From Siphonodentalium dalli (taxonomy: Eukaryota; Mollusca; Scaphopoda; Gadilida; Siphonodentaliidae): a stretch of DNA of 64,000 nucleotides. Of this stretch, positions 1 to 11,836 are shown one piece after another. Position 1 is the stretch's first letter. Each line of letters opens with the position of its first letter. Under the pieces are notes generated by a model. It made no database searches. It saw nothing but the letters and a program-made list of their open reading frames with translations, and was not told the origin of the DNA. The DNA is taken from assembly GCA_032622095.1 (NCBI GenBank), contig CP136061.1:127110754-127174753 (forward strand). Direction: 5' to 3'. A program made the position numbers and the translations under genes.

Positions 1-811
1 TAACTGTTTAATGAGACATACTCAAACGATTCAAGATAAACAGTACATATAAAACCGCATCATCCTCGCCTTTTTGTAATTATTTACTCACAACTCAATC
101 GCATACAATATGGCCACGAGCATCTCTCTCATCAGTGTCACACTCGTTGACATCAACTTCCCCACACCCAACGTGTCCCTCACTATAGTAATCCATATTG
201 GGGACATATTAGATCCAGATTATTTTTTGTTGAAATATCTTGTAGTTCGTTCCTATACTGAGTATTTATGAAAAACGTGCGTCTAGGCCTTAAATGCCAA
301 ACATAAGGAATAAAAGACAAAGATTTCACATATGTGTCTCCTTTGTGTCTGGGGTAATGATCACATATACCAAGAGACAGGCGTGAACTAAAGTTCATCA
401 AAATGTGTCATTATATAGGCTATAGAAAATAATTAATTCTTTGCTTTCCAGCCCAATGTGTTAATATCAATGTCCCTGTGGAATCCCAAGTACCAATTAA
501 CAAAGGGGTAATTATGAATCTTGCATGCTTGCCTGGTAAAAGGTACCCAGCTCCCGAGTACCAGCAGGGAGGAGGATGGCAGCGTCATATATACACACTT
601 GAAAGCGATACAATTTGATATCTTAAAATCCTCGTCATTTCAAACATGAATTGTGGTATATTTCTTACACCCCACCCTCTCGTTCTCTCGACTATGTCCC
701 ACACTTTTCTCTCATCTTGTCCCATTTTGGCAGCATTCATATATACTTCAAGTATCCTCCACTTATGTAATATATTATACACACCCACCCCTGGTTAAGT
801 GGTCCTGCCCA
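1..811. other. No gene seen; family-A end motif inside
   Basis: AT-rich DNA with no supported gene. At 205-294 there is a stretch resembling 4370-4436, ending in AAAAACGTGCGTCT followed by CCTTAA. The same terminal-looking motif, read on the other strand as TTAAGGGTCAGACGCACGTTTT-like sequence, sits at the ends of the family-A repeats at 10.07 and 23.13 kb, so this is probably a solo end or remnant of that family. The rest shows nothing recognisable. Confidence 0.5.
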
Positions 812-820
812 TTTACTATG
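812..820. repeat. Left 9-bp target site duplication TTTACTATG
   Basis: TTTACTATG directly precedes the left inverted repeat and recurs exactly at 1246-1254 directly after the right one. Duplications of 9-11 bp are typical of Mutator-like transposons. Confidence 0.85.
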
Positions 821-1245
821 GCTGAATAGGTCATTGTCGCATGGTTTCGAGCAAAATGACACCCAGGATCTCTCAAACTGGCAAAAAGACACACAGGGTG
901 TCCCAAACAAGCAAAATGACACCCAGGATCTCAAAGTCTCACCAAACAACGGGAATTTTGTTTAGTCGTCTGCTATTAATATTGGTCTAATTATCAAGGA
1001 TGCGGAACTGCGCTGCCAGTCAGACTCAAAGCCCATTTAAATTTCGTTGATATTTCACTCCGATCACAAACAAATAATTATCATAATATTAATAGCAGAC
1101 GACTAAACAAAATTCCCGTTGTTTGGTGAGACTTTGAGATCCTGGGTGTCATTTTGCTTGTTTGGGACACCCTGTGTCTTTTTGCCCGTTTGAGAGATCC
1201 TGGGTGTCTTTTTGCTCGAAACCATGCGACAATGACCTATTCAGC
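821..1245. mobile_element. Foldback MITE, Mutator-like (9-bp TSD)
   Basis: The left arm (about 821-982) and right arm (about 1085-1245) are inverted copies of one another over about 162 bp with only two or three substitutions and one 2-base difference. Both termini read GCTGAATAGG inward. A spacer of about 100 bp separates the arms. Each arm holds three degenerate tandem copies of a roughly 28-bp unit containing CCTGGGTGTC and TTTTGC. There is no transposase, so the element is non-autonomous. Long inverted repeats plus a 9-bp duplication fit a Mutator-like foldback element; the superfamily is inferred from structure only. The near-identity of the arms suggests recent insertion or arm homogenisation. 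Confidence 0.85.
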
Positions 1246-1888
1246 TTTACTATGCTGTTGGAACCTGCTGAATTATATTATTATGGTAGAACAAGAAATG
1301 CATCGTTATTTTATCAAACTTTGTCATTTTGATGGTCTTCAACTAATCTGATCGAATGGTGGAAAAGCCATTAACGTTTGTTGTTTGGTGTTGCAATTAA
1401 TCAAACTGATTATTTATGCATGTCGTTTTGCAAGCTCTTGAGCAGCCATGATTAAAATATTGTAATATATATACATATGTTCATGAATGTTTCACACAGA
1501 CGCCAGCTTCTTCTCAAATCGCTCGGATTAGCCAAAACACCGCGAATTTGAAACGTCAGAAAAAAATACCGTACAATGTTCAACAGTATCAGTTTGCCTC
1601 ACCAGCATCATTGCTATTCAGCATGACACACCAGCATCGTGGGACAACTTAATATCTGTTAATGATATCTGTTTCTCACAACTCGCACCCTCACCTTCAA
1701 ATAATTTCTTCTCCTTTTCTACTTTTCTGGCATACCGTTCAACAAAAACGAAAACCTGCTTGCTGCCAGATCCTCCCTCTCGTCTCTGTTCTTTCCATGC
1801 TCTTGTCCAGGGTATGGTGGGGGGGGGGGGGGGGGGGGTATTGGTCAACAGTAATTTTGAAACAGTTTGAAATTGCATACATAACTTA
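1246..1888. other. No gene; 20-base G run
   Basis: Begins with the right target duplication (1246-1254). No supported gene. A run of about 20 G lies at 1819-1838; short frames across it on both strands are by-products of low complexity. Confidence 0.5.
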
Positions 1889-2655
1889 TTTGAAAAATTC
1901 ACACCAACAAAAGATTGAAATTGTTCTCGTGTTTTGAATTTCTAGCAATTTATTGGTGGGTATATAATTTGTAGTTTTTAGACCAACATTTGCATATTTT
2001 CCTACTTTTGGTAATTTTTTTTAACTTAAATGGCCATTAGTTGGAAGCGTTCCAACCTTACGGGTGTTATGTTGGAACTTTCCAACACTTGGAAATTTGC
2101 GGCATGTCTACTACATGCTATAGACTTTGCAATTTTATAGTAGACAGGGGAGGGTTGGTAAAAAATTTCAACAGTTGGAAATGTCATAACTGTCATGATA
2201 TTTAATTGGAGATTTCACACCAACAATAGGTTGAAATTGTTGTGAGGCCTGTCCAGTTTATATATAATTTTGCAATTTTCATGTCCAGATTTAAACAAAT
2301 TACCACACCTGGCCGAATCATGGACGGAAAGGTGTGTTCTAGTCCCTACCTCGCGGCCACACAAGAACTGCTAGTCAATTTAGGAAAATCAAATCGGGGT
2401 GTGAGTTTTTCAGATTCAGGTCTCAAAATTTCCTCACACTGGGCCGAACTATGTTCTTCCCCCAGGTCGGTGACCGGTCAAAGACTACTGACCAATTCAG
2501 AATACTCAAATAGCCTATGCCATCCAGGCCCACATGTGATGTACCAGTTGGGATGCAAATGGAATTGAGTTTGGTCTGGTTCAGGGGGGGGGGGATGCAG
2601 TTGGAAATTCCAAAGTGTGGATCTCCCCCCTTATGGAGCCTCTATATATAGCCAC
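1889..2655 (+). repeat. Dispersed repeat family E, copy 1
   Basis: Similar along its length, in the same orientation, to 25640-26235. Shared blocks include TTCACACCAA followed by AGGTTGAAATT, a stretch about TTAGACCAACA and TTGCATATTT, and CACTGGGCCGAAC near the right end. Both copies carry a homopolymer of G or C near the right end. The 108-codon frame at 2242-2568 lies wholly in the repeat and is not a credible gene. A weaker partial relative lies near 5270-5440. Superfamily unknown. Confidence 0.65.
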
Positions 2656-3072
2656 GTCCCTGGTAGTGTCATTATATAATTGTAACGTTCTATACTCACT
2701 CTTGTAATTTTTTGGGCAGAAATATAAAAAGTGTATATATAGAGTGAGTTTGGCATTGGCTCGAACCTCGATCAGCTCAGGAATTTTGTCTTGAGTGTTG
2801 CATGTAAACTGTCAACTTCAGATTGATCACACAGTTAGTTGTATTGTGTGTATTGTTTCACAATAAATATAAAGGGATATAGCAGCCTGGACTTGTGTGT
2901 GTTTTTAGTTTTTTTCATGTATAAAAAAGGGAACAACGGAAAGAAAGAACTGTTTCATTCTATTCTGAGCCCGTGCCTCGTTAATTTGGATGTATATAAA
3001 TAGTGTAAAATTCAACGACAATTTGCAAAGCACAGATACAGATCGATATCAGTCAATATAAACTATAGTGAC
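2656..3072. other. No gene seen
   Basis: AT-rich sequence without recognisable structure. Confidence 0.4.
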
Positions 3073-3327
3073 CTACAGATGATTGCGATAATTATTGGTC
3101 GCGACGACGGGGCATCGTGCGCCATTTTCAACAAATTGATCCGGATTGTTAAATCGATCGCGCCCGATGAGGGGAAACACGAATCCACTCTCCCAATTCA
3201 CCGACGACTGAAGAAATAGTTCCACCAAGTTCGTCTCGTCATCAATGCCAATCAACAAATTGACGAAGTTGGTTGTGGATGGATTGACATTGTGTAATAA
3301 TTGAAAATCTATATCGTATCGTGATGT
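3073..3327 (-). CDS. Unrecognised exon-like open frame
   Basis: An 84-codon open frame on the minus strand runs from just after an in-frame TAG to a TAA stop. Its composition is balanced and protein-like (alternating hydrophobic and acidic residues; segments such as NLLIGIDDETNLVELF and GFVFPLIGRDRFNNPDQF), unlike the low-complexity frames elsewhere. No natural ATG opens it. The bases upstream end in ATTATAG, which could serve as a weak splice acceptor, so this might be a terminal exon. I do not recognise the protein family and no other exon is visible nearby. It could equally be a chance frame or a transposon remnant. Confidence 0.25.
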   Translation of the reverse strand, partial: TSRYDIDFQLLHNVNPSTTNFVNLLIGIDDETNLVELFLQSSVNWESGFVFPLIGRDRFNNPDQFVENGARCPVVATNNYRNHL

Positions 3328-3939
3328 CTATAATACTCTCAATCATTGCAATGTCATTGACGCGGAATCTCCGCGCAGAAGGGACCCATAACTACTCCAC
3401 TCCGAGAAATGAAAATGTCTCGCGTATATAAGTGATCTATTATCACTTATAGGAATGAACGTGTGGTGAAGTGCAGTCGCGTCCATTTGTGACAAAGAAC
3501 TTAAAATTGTATAGTCCTACATATGCATTGTGTTTCCATCTCTGGAGAAAAATATTTCAATTTGTCAAATAAATTTTTCCCACTTTTTGTATAGTTTTTG
3601 TGTTGACATTGAGGAAATCCTTAAAGCAACTATTGAAATTCTCACTCCTCACGAAACAAGATTGGGTGTGAAAATAATAACCAGCGACCATGTCATCACG
3701 GCGTTCGTATGCTATATACTCTTCGTTATTTCTCGGTGATCGTATCGTCAGATGCAGATAACCTATGGTGGTTCACCGTTCGTAAACGTTCAATAACACA
3801 ATTCCAATTCACCCAATTTGTTTGCTGATCTAATGAGTATGCTAAATATACATAATACACCCATGACACATACCATTCGATGTACCACCTCTCTGCTGTT
3901 GACAAGGAGGCTCTCTGGCACACAAGGCCACCTTAATAT
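3328..3939. other. No gene seen
   Basis: AT-rich with short unsupported frames only. A small inverted repeat, GCGGA-ATCT-CCGC, lies near 3362. Confidence 0.4.
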
Positions 3940-3955
3940 GTGGCCAGAACGTTGT

Positions 3956-4262
3956 TTTTCGTGAGGCTGCTGCCAGCCTGCTGGCGTTTAAGGGTCAGAT
4001 GCATGTTTTCGACCCATTGGATATTATTACTTCATTTACTTTACTGTTATGGCATTCTTTATTGTAATATATGGGGCATGATGCTATATTATGCAATAAG
4101 AATCTTAGTCAACATTATGATACAAATGAAGCCTCCTCTCATAGACACAAGACAATAAGCTATTTGCATGGTGATTGGATATTTGTGTGAAATTTTTAAT
4201 TATTCTAGGAGTTCTTGGTACCGAAAGGGACAAAAAAAAATATTTTCAACCTCTCAAATGTA
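3956..4262 (+). mobile_element. Family A, internally deleted copy
   Basis: Starts with TTAAGGGTCAGATGCATGTTTT, then jumps to segments matching 23266-23320 and 23690-23760, and ends in GTTCTTGGTACCGAAAGGGAC. The reverse complement of 9340-9560 matches most of it. Compared with the longer copies it lacks several internal blocks, as expected of a non-autonomous deletion derivative. No coding capacity. Confidence 0.7.
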
Positions 4263-4609
4263 TTAAAATCCATTGTTTTGTTGTCTCTTCATAATTGCTC
4301 AGATTCTATTTACAATTAATGAAGATGGTGATATGAGAAACTCAAGATGTTTCGCCAGATAGATCAGAGAAATTCTTTGTTGAAAATCTCTTGCCATATT
4401 TGGTTGGATTTATGCAAAACGTGCTTCTCCCCCTTAAATCAATAAAAACACAACGGACATGCAGGAGTGTAGCCTGCTCGTATACAATTGCTCCAATAAC
4501 AACAGAAATAGCGCAAACTAAGAAAAATAGGCTACCGCAACTGCCCATAAGAATTCCACATTTCTTCTTTTCCACTGACACATTCAAAGACACCGACGAT
4601 CGTAGTGGA
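4263..4609. other. No gene; second family-A end motif
   Basis: 4370-4436 repeats the terminal-looking motif seen at 205-294 (GCAAAACGTGCTTCT followed by CCCTTAA). The remainder, including frames on both strands, shows nothing recognisable. Confidence 0.4.
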
Positions 4610-4985
4610 AGATAAATGCCTACAGATGCACAATCCGAATTAACGATCCTAAATTGCTATTTATTAGGTTTCGGGGGAGGGGGGGGGGGGGGTAAAAAAT
4701 ATTTTATTCGAGTCGAGGAACCCATCCACCAAAGCTTAGAGTTATCAATATCGAATTCTGAAATCTGTTATTCTTCACCACATGGATTATTTGGCGGCCT
4801 GGCAAATACTCGACGAATGCCGACCTGGTTAGCATTATTATTTGTCAATTAATCGATTATGTTAACTGAAGCGGCATTTCAAGAAATATTTGTGTTGTTC
4901 TTGTTGTTGTTGGAATCTGATGATATGGGGACCACCGAATCGGATTGTGTACCTTTATACACGCGATGTACCACTCTTGTATTTC
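4610..4985 (+). repeat. Dispersed repeat family I, copy 1
   Basis: Its reverse complement matches 48165-48640: shared landmarks are GGAATCTGATGATATGGGGACC, a G (or C) homopolymer next to AAAATATT, and GGAACCCA with TTCGAGTCGAGG. About 350-450 bp long in both places. A G-rich run lies at 4675-4692. No coding potential and no identified termini. Confidence 0.7.
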
Positions 4986-5065
4986 AATGAATATCGTTAT
5001 AATCAATGGAAAATTACCTTTTTCTGACATATTCCTAACAGCAGCTCTGCTCATATATAGCCCGA

Positions 5066-5106
5066 CAGACACACACACCCTCACACACCCTCACACACAC
5101 ACACAC
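5066..5106. repeat. (CA)n microsatellite
   Basis: CACACA tract interrupted by CCCT steps. Confidence 0.9.
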
Positions 5107-6599
5107 AAAATAAAGTTCTATTAGTACAGATGAACAAACTAAATTAGCCGAACATTCCCGCATAAAGTTCACAAAGAATCAAAGATATAAAAGTATTCAT
5201 TGGAATGGTATATGATACATTTGGAAGAGTATTCGGGTAACAAATGCACACGACTGATGGCAACAAAGATAATACAAGATCAGAATTATTCATATTCATT
5301 GGTGGGAAATTATCAGATAATAAGTTAAATTGAGTTGGAGTTTTCTAACAGATACCTCCAATTTCCCAACTGGTTTGAATATTCTACCTATCACCCCCTA
5401 TATATGGTTGGAAAATGTCCAACTGATTGCCACATCAGTCTAAAAAAAAATAGTGGATACTGTTAGAATTATGGTCTATAAAACAGAATAATTTACACTA
5501 TATATAGATATTGATTAGTAACTCAAAGTATATTTTCTTTGACCAACTATAACGTGCATGACTACCGATGGACAGCACAAAGAGACATATTTCTGGATCA
5601 ATTTTGAAAATATATCCTTCTGAGAAACTCCAGTTAGAGTTATTCTTGACCATATTAGCTGTATAGGGTCTGCTCTTACGAACACAGCGGATTCCTTTGA
5701 TATCGTCACAATGCTGCCTGTGTTAGCCTAATATGTTTGCGATTGAAGCCTATAACATATGGGTGGATCGGGCAGCAAAACATAGAGACCATGCATACAC
5801 TGAAAACATTGTTGCGCTGGAACCAAATTAAAAGTAATAGGGGAAGGGCGACCAATCTCTATAAAAAGCGTTCATTGTCAGCTTATAGTATCATATATAA
5901 CAGATAAAGAGCGTTTATTTTCAGCTTAGACGATATGTATGGAAATTGGTACATACAAATGGCAACAGAAATCTTGTCGGACTCGGATATATAGGACATT
6001 TGCTCCGGGTGCATGTATACGACAATGAATTTCCAACTTCATCCAGTTGAAGACCTAATTAAGTTCTCAATTCCGGGAAAGTTCGTTTGCACTCCATGCA
6101 AATTGCACCCCGAGAAACTTTTCATCTTTTTGATAAGTCGAATCGTATTCTCCTGTGTTGGAAATAGGTTTCAACTGATGGCATTTGTTTCAGGTATGAC
6201 CTTGTTAGCTGTTGATAACATTTTGAAGAAAAAAAGTGAGTGGTCAGACACCTCCGCATCCAATGTCACGAATGTTCCTAAAACAACGCACCTGTATCAT
6301 GCAGATTGATACAAATCTTGAACCGTTATACATTGCTCTCGTTATTGTTCAAATATTAATTAATTCGTATGCAAAAGGTATTTTTTTTATCAGAGTGTAG
6401 CTCTGTTTCATTGAAGCTGCGGGCGTTACTCAATAGTTACATAAAATCTCACGAATAACCGCCGCTTCCGCATCCAACGTTCAATGTAAAAGCCGTCCAC
6501 AACGATTATGAAAGTTGGCATTGAGGCCAGTGTACATGTACATAATTAAGACGATAGTAAGATAAATCTGTTTACATTCGCCTTACCTTGTTTTATTGT
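5107..6599. other. No gene; two TAAAGAGCGTT-type boxes
   Basis: AT-rich and without a supported gene. At 5860-5915 two tandem stretches read TATAAAAAGCGTTCATTGTCAGCTTA and ATAAAGAGCGTTTATTTTCAGCTTA-like sequence, members of a short motif dispersed through the window. A weak family-E-like stretch lies at 5270-5440. Confidence 0.45.
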
Positions 6600-7000
6600 A
6601 AGTGGCCATCTTGCATTATCGTGCTGTCCCGAGTTAGCTATCCCGACGTTCTATCGAGACCGACTCCACGGCGGCCGACCGTACTTCGCGTTTGATCGAT
6701 TATATCGAACCGCCAGCCGCTTACAAGTGCGCCCTCTGTGTAGCATCATCAGCAGACATTTCTAAAAGATTTGTTCCCCGTTCTCCGTGATGTACCGCGA
6801 AACAAGCCCGAAGACGCACGCAGACCCGCTCCGTATACCCACGGGCACTCCGTACACCACGTTAATTCACTGTATTCAGGAGATTATTTTCTGCTTCTAT
6901 AAGCCAGGATCGTCCGGAATAAACCACGTAGATTTTTGTATAACCAAGAACACGATCTTTAGTATTCCGTATCGGTACACTTAGTATATAATAATATACA
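6600..7000. other. GC-richer unique island, function unknown
   Basis: This segment is clearly less AT-rich than its surroundings and has many CpG dinucleotides (for example GGCGGCCGACCG and CACGCAGACCCG). It has no repeat copy elsewhere in the window. A 65-codon frame (6787-6984, plus) starts with ATG but matches nothing I recognise. It could be a promoter or exon of an undetected gene, or just a young insertion. Confidence 0.3.
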
Positions 7001-8689
7001 GTACTAACCGAGCTTATATAAAAGACGCTCTTCTTCAAACTTTGCCAGGAAACGGTGCATACTTCTGGCTTATAAATTCTTTACATTACCTAATCAAATT
7101 ACGCTTCTGTTGATTCTAGCGGTTTATTGCACCCTGCATGCAATATATCATTTATTCTTAATTACTCCCACGCCATATCTGAGTAGTGCATATAAGGCAG
7201 GCCCGAAGCTGGTGGGGTGCAGGGGGGGGGGGGGCGAACCGCCCCCCCCCCCATGTAAACGTTTGTCGCAAATTTTCTCATGCCGTCGGAAAATAAATGC
7301 TAACCCATGATGACTAGATTTGATGGGAGAGAGGGAGCTTAATTCCCACATGCCATCTAAAATTTCTGACCATTTATCACCTTGTTCTTGGACTTAACAT
7401 TAATTTTCTTATTATCAAAGAACCCATTAATAAATGCAGACAACAGGGAGTCCCCCCCAACACTGAAGCTGATATCCATTCTATAAACCAGTTAACTTTA
7501 TGACCTGTTGGCTCTGTGGACTTTCGCCTTATCTGATAAACCACAATATTGATCTTTATTGTTTGACAACTTAGCAGCATGATGCCTATTTATTAGCAAC
7601 AAATTGCCAGAATTGTTATGTCATAGCAGTTTTCACAGGTGGCTTGTTTGCAGATCGACAGGTTTATGATTATTGGAGTGATATGTCCTGACTCCCTATA
7701 TAATACTCTGTACATTCAAATAATTCTACCCAAAATGCCTCCCAAACCGAAATGTCGAAATTTTGTGAATTATCATATATTTGCTTACCTGCATGAGCAA
7801 CCCTAATTGGATATTATTTAGATGCTATACATACATGCATCGGTGTTAAACCAGAGAGTATAAATGCATGTTTCATTCTTTTTCCCCAGAATGTGTAACG
7901 TAATATGTTTAATGCCAAACTGCAACAGAATGTGCAATTTCAATTATGAAAATAAAAAAAAAATCAACTTTGGAAGGGTGGACACCCCCTTCCATGTCAC
8001 CCCCCCCCCCACCCCTGCTCGGCGCAGGGCGCCGAGGTAACCGCGCACGGATACTGTCGGAAAATTTATGTCTTCGCCCCCTCATTTCAGTTCAAAATGA
8101 GTCGTCTGGCTTCGGGCCTGATATAAGGTATATATATGGCATTATATGGCGCATTAGGCTTAGGCCAACACGAGCGGTCCTTCGTAGCGAAACTGCGTAG
8201 GGTACGTTCATACGCTGGCAAGTTCGTAGATATGTTTTGCAGGCTTTTCGTCATAAAAAACCACATGGTGCCAGATTATGAACGGAAATGCACAGGCCCC
8301 TGGGAAAAATTACTAAAATATCAATATAGACTATATATACCAGTACTAATAATAACGCAGATCCCCATGTAGCCTATATACGCTATATAGACTTACTGCA
8401 TTAAACTCTCTAGTTATAAACCATTATAGCCTTTACCGCCCAAAAACACCCTCCTGTGCCATGGTAACATACATTATGCACACTAAGCTACACTGCCACA
8501 GTGTGCCTCAGCGTGTACCAGCACTTAGATACACTTCATATTATAAACTTTCAGAAAACTGTTGATATAATTTGCCACCAAAATGGTTCAATTTTAAGTA
8601 CTGGCTCATGAACTATACCAATATGATGGCGACTAAATCTTCTTTATATATAATTGCGATTGCCTGTGTACCATCGTAATTAACAATCT
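7001..8689. other. No gene; G/C homopolymer hairpin inside
   Basis: No supported gene. 7222-7234 is a run of 13 G and 7242-7252 a run of 11 C, seven bases apart, which would pair as a GC-only hairpin. A second strong small hairpin, CTCGGCGC-AGG-GCGCCGAG, lies near 8020-8040 just after a C run. AGGGTACGTTCATACGCTGG at about 8200 is nearly repeated at 21633. Confidence 0.5.
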
Positions 8690-10085
8690 AGATGATTCAA
8701 AAGGGATCTAACAGGCGTAACTTTTTACGAGGAAGATAATGGTGTAGGTTAAAACTTTCTAAAGTGACGCTGTTTATATCAGGGCAGAAACGGGGGTGGA
8801 GTAACAAAATCGATTTTACTGTCGCCGATGTCCACAAAAATTATATATATCAGATTTATGGAGGCAGGGGTATATGAGTGTCCATTGATTCAAATGTGCT
8901 TGCCTCAGTGATGGTGGACAAATGATCATCTCCATGATATGAGGAGTCTAATGGTGTCGTTTGAAGATGTCAAACGTGGCGTCGCTCGAGTCAGGGATGG
9001 GGGAGTGGGAGGGGCACCCAAATTGACAAAAATATTTTTAGCGCCGATATCCACCAAATTGATACATATATTCTTCTCCACGATACGATGAACCTGGTCG
9101 TTTGGTTTAAATATGCCACATTGATGCCGTTTTGTGTCAGGAATGCATGGGGTGGATCGAGGGGCACTAAAAAAGAATGTGCTTGGTCGCCTTATATATA
9201 GTCATCTCCATGATATGAAGAGTCAACTTCTGTGGTTTAAAGATGCCAAAATTGGCGTCACTCATAAAAACAAATATTTTTGGGGTCGATTTCCAACAAA
9301 CTGATACATATTCTATCAGTTCCGACAAAAACATTTGAGAGGTTGAAAATTGTATTTTATTTTTTGTTCCTTTCGGTACCAAGAACTAGGATAATTAATA
9401 ACTTCACACAAAACTCCAATAACCAAATAGCTTATTGTCTTGGCTGCACGAGAGGAGGTTCCAAGTGTATCATAAGGTTGAGTTAGATTTTGAATTGCAT
9501 GATAAAGCAGCATACCCCCATATATTACAATGAAGAATAAAGCAGTCACAAATATTCCAGCCCAATGAAAACAACAATGGCAATCAACAGGAAATAGGTC
9601 ACAGCGTTAAGATATATGGTGGTCAGCTTTAACTGGGTTATGAACCCATGACCCACAACTCATCTCAGCCCAATTGTTCATTGATCAACAGGCATGGCAT
9701 GAAAATCCTCAAATATAGAAAATTTATCATGGGTAGTTGCCTTTTTAATGAAAATAATCATTAAATTTCACAAATAAAGAATAATTAAGTCTCATCTCAT
9801 TATCTTGAGATATGATATCATGGATATATGAACTGCACTTTTGAAAACATTTTTTTTACAGACGTTCTTGGTACCTGAAAACAGTTATTTGTTTTAGATA
9901 TTGTTCATGCCATAAAAGTAACGTAAATGAGGTTATAATATCCAATTAGTCAATGGTTCTTAAATACTGTGTCACAATAATCGCTTGTACCAAATTTCAC
10001 AAAGATATTCCTAATAGGTTTTGACAAAATCCATTTTGTAATACCAAGAAATTTTGACAAAGCGTGCGTCTGACCCTTAACATCA
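8690..10085 (-). mobile_element. Family A, longest copy (non-autonomous)
   Basis: Nearly the whole segment matches the reverse complement of 23128-24175, with the same block order. The right end (10058-10078) carries the recurring motif ending GACCCTTAA; the left end starts at TTCAAAAGGGATCTAACAGGCGTAACTTTTT, weakly like the inverse of the right-end motif, so a degenerate terminal inverted repeat is possible. 8780-9310 holds about three degenerate tandem units with CATCTCCATGATATGA and GCGTC. GTTCTTGGTACC occurs in both orientations inside. No open frame of useful length, so it is a non-coding transposon derivative of unknown superfamily. Confidence 0.7.
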
Positions 10086-10237
10086 ACAACAGTACTCTAT
10101 CAAGAAAAACGTATTTCATGAGGTCGTCGTGTGAGGTGCTGTGTGGGTTGCTCTGGATCAGTTGTGTTCTTTTTTCTTGAGAACTTGATGTTGTAAAACG
10201 ATGGTGTTCACGTAACAAACAAATCGTTCCATGTTAA

Positions 10238-10352
10238 TCGGCACACAGATCCCCAGACCAAAAAAATTACCACACCCAACAGTACTTAATCCTATAGGAT
10301 TAAGTACTATTGTGGGTGGGGTAAATATTTGTTTTCGGGGACCTGTGGATCG
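10238..10352. repeat. Near-perfect 100-bp palindrome
   Basis: Centred on CCTATAGG near 10298. The arms AACAGTACTTAATCC / GGATTAAGTACTATT pair directly, then CCCACAC-type and GATCCCCAGACC / GGGGACCTGTGGATC segments pair further out. Probably a very small MITE or a foldback remnant; no target duplication was identified. Confidence 0.6.
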
Positions 10353-10884
10353 GTATGGTATGGAAGAGCGTTCTGTTTGCTTCTATGCCTGATATGGATT
10401 ATAAATATATCCGTTAGATCTGCTCGCTTATGTGTCGCATCTTATTCCGCGCTCAGCGTGTAATACTATATGTAGAGATTATTGTATCATATAGGCGCTG
10501 GGGGTTTTATTTATAGAATGGGAATTTTTGAACGGATTAAAGGTCAAACTGCGACCAGGAGACCGAGTCCGGTAAAATGTGAAGTTGGGAATTTCAATTT
10601 CAATTGTTATTCGAATGCCAAGAAGTGCAAGGCTAGTAATTCTATGAGTTGGTCATTCGTCAAACCAATATATTTTATATTCTATAATTACAATCATGGG
10701 TATATAATATATGATCTTGAGCGCGTTACCATTTATGACTATGGTTTTCTTGTTATTATATAGTAGTATAGGGCAAGATTCGATGATGTGATACCAACAC
10801 GTGTTCCTAGCAGTGGTAAGCAAAAAATTGACCAGGGTCTACCAGATCTTCTTTGTTTACACCCACGTGCGGTCGAAATATGCG
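10353..10884. other. No gene seen
   Basis: Contains one solo box, AAGAGCGTTCTG with CCTGATATGG, at 10363-10400. Otherwise unremarkable. Confidence 0.4.
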
Positions 10885-11484
10885 TGTTTTAAAAATATGT
10901 ATAAACACAGAGAAAGATAAACGGCAACAAGAGCATCACGAGGGCGTGGCAAAATACGCCCTTTAGCCATTTCGAATTGTACTACCACAAAATAAAATAA
11001 TACTTTGAGCTTACATTTGAAGAAAATCTGATATACCCCTAATTTCAATGCCAAAATGCGGTCAAATTCTTAGTCGAAAAATGACCGTAACTCATGTAAA
11101 AACAATTAGACATAACCTATATTCGAACTTGGCCTGTAGTTTTAGCTAGGAAATACACATACCAGCTTTGGTTCAGATCAAATAATCAAAACTGGAGTTA
11201 TCGGTCGGAAACCGAAATGTTATGAAATTGGTCAAATTCTAAGTTGAAAAAGGGCCGTAACTCATGTAAAAATAACTGGACGGAACCCACATTCGAACTT
11301 GGCCTGTATCTTTAGCTGGGAAATACACATACCCATTTTGGTTCAGATCAAATAATCCAAACTGGAGTTATCGATCGGAAACCAAAAATGTTAACGGACG
11401 GACGGCTAGACAGACAGACATACAGACAGACGGCCGGGCAGACTGATAACATAATACGACATTTTTTCAAAAAGGGCGTATAAA
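10885..11484 (-). mobile_element. Dispersed element D, short copy
   Basis: Reverse complement of the element at 55381-56287. It begins (minus sense) TTTTTATACGCCCTTTTTGAAAAAA, has a TCTGTCTG/GTCC-type simple repeat, two copies of an internal unit of about 175 bp (about 11040-11395), and ends around AAGGGCGTATTTTGCCACGCCC. The 65-codon minus frame at 10857-11054 has a counterpart at 56150 but also differs from it, so it is probably not functional. Confidence 0.75.
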
Positions 11485-11835
11485 AACAAAACAAGGGAAT
11501 AGTTGTTATGTTGTTGGGTGTTCCAATGGACCCGAACAGGAAATTTTCGTGTTTATATTTCCGTTTAATAAATATAACAACTTAAATGTTCAGAATAAGG
11601 TAGATTAGGTTATTGAAAAATATGATACGCAGAACATTTGTAATCGACGCATACATGAACTACTATCCTCAGAACAAAAGATCTGCGGAGTGTAGTGACT
11701 ACTTCAACATTGTTTATAGTTTCAATTAATGGTTTTAAATTTAAAAACTCCCCCGACTTCGGTGCAATTCTCAACACAACTTCTATCATTTTCACTAGCG
11801 CCGCTGCAAATTCGTATATATATAAATACGAAGTG
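11485..11835. other. No gene seen
   Basis: AT-rich flank of the palindrome array; nothing recognised. Confidence 0.4.
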
Positions 11836-11836
11836 G

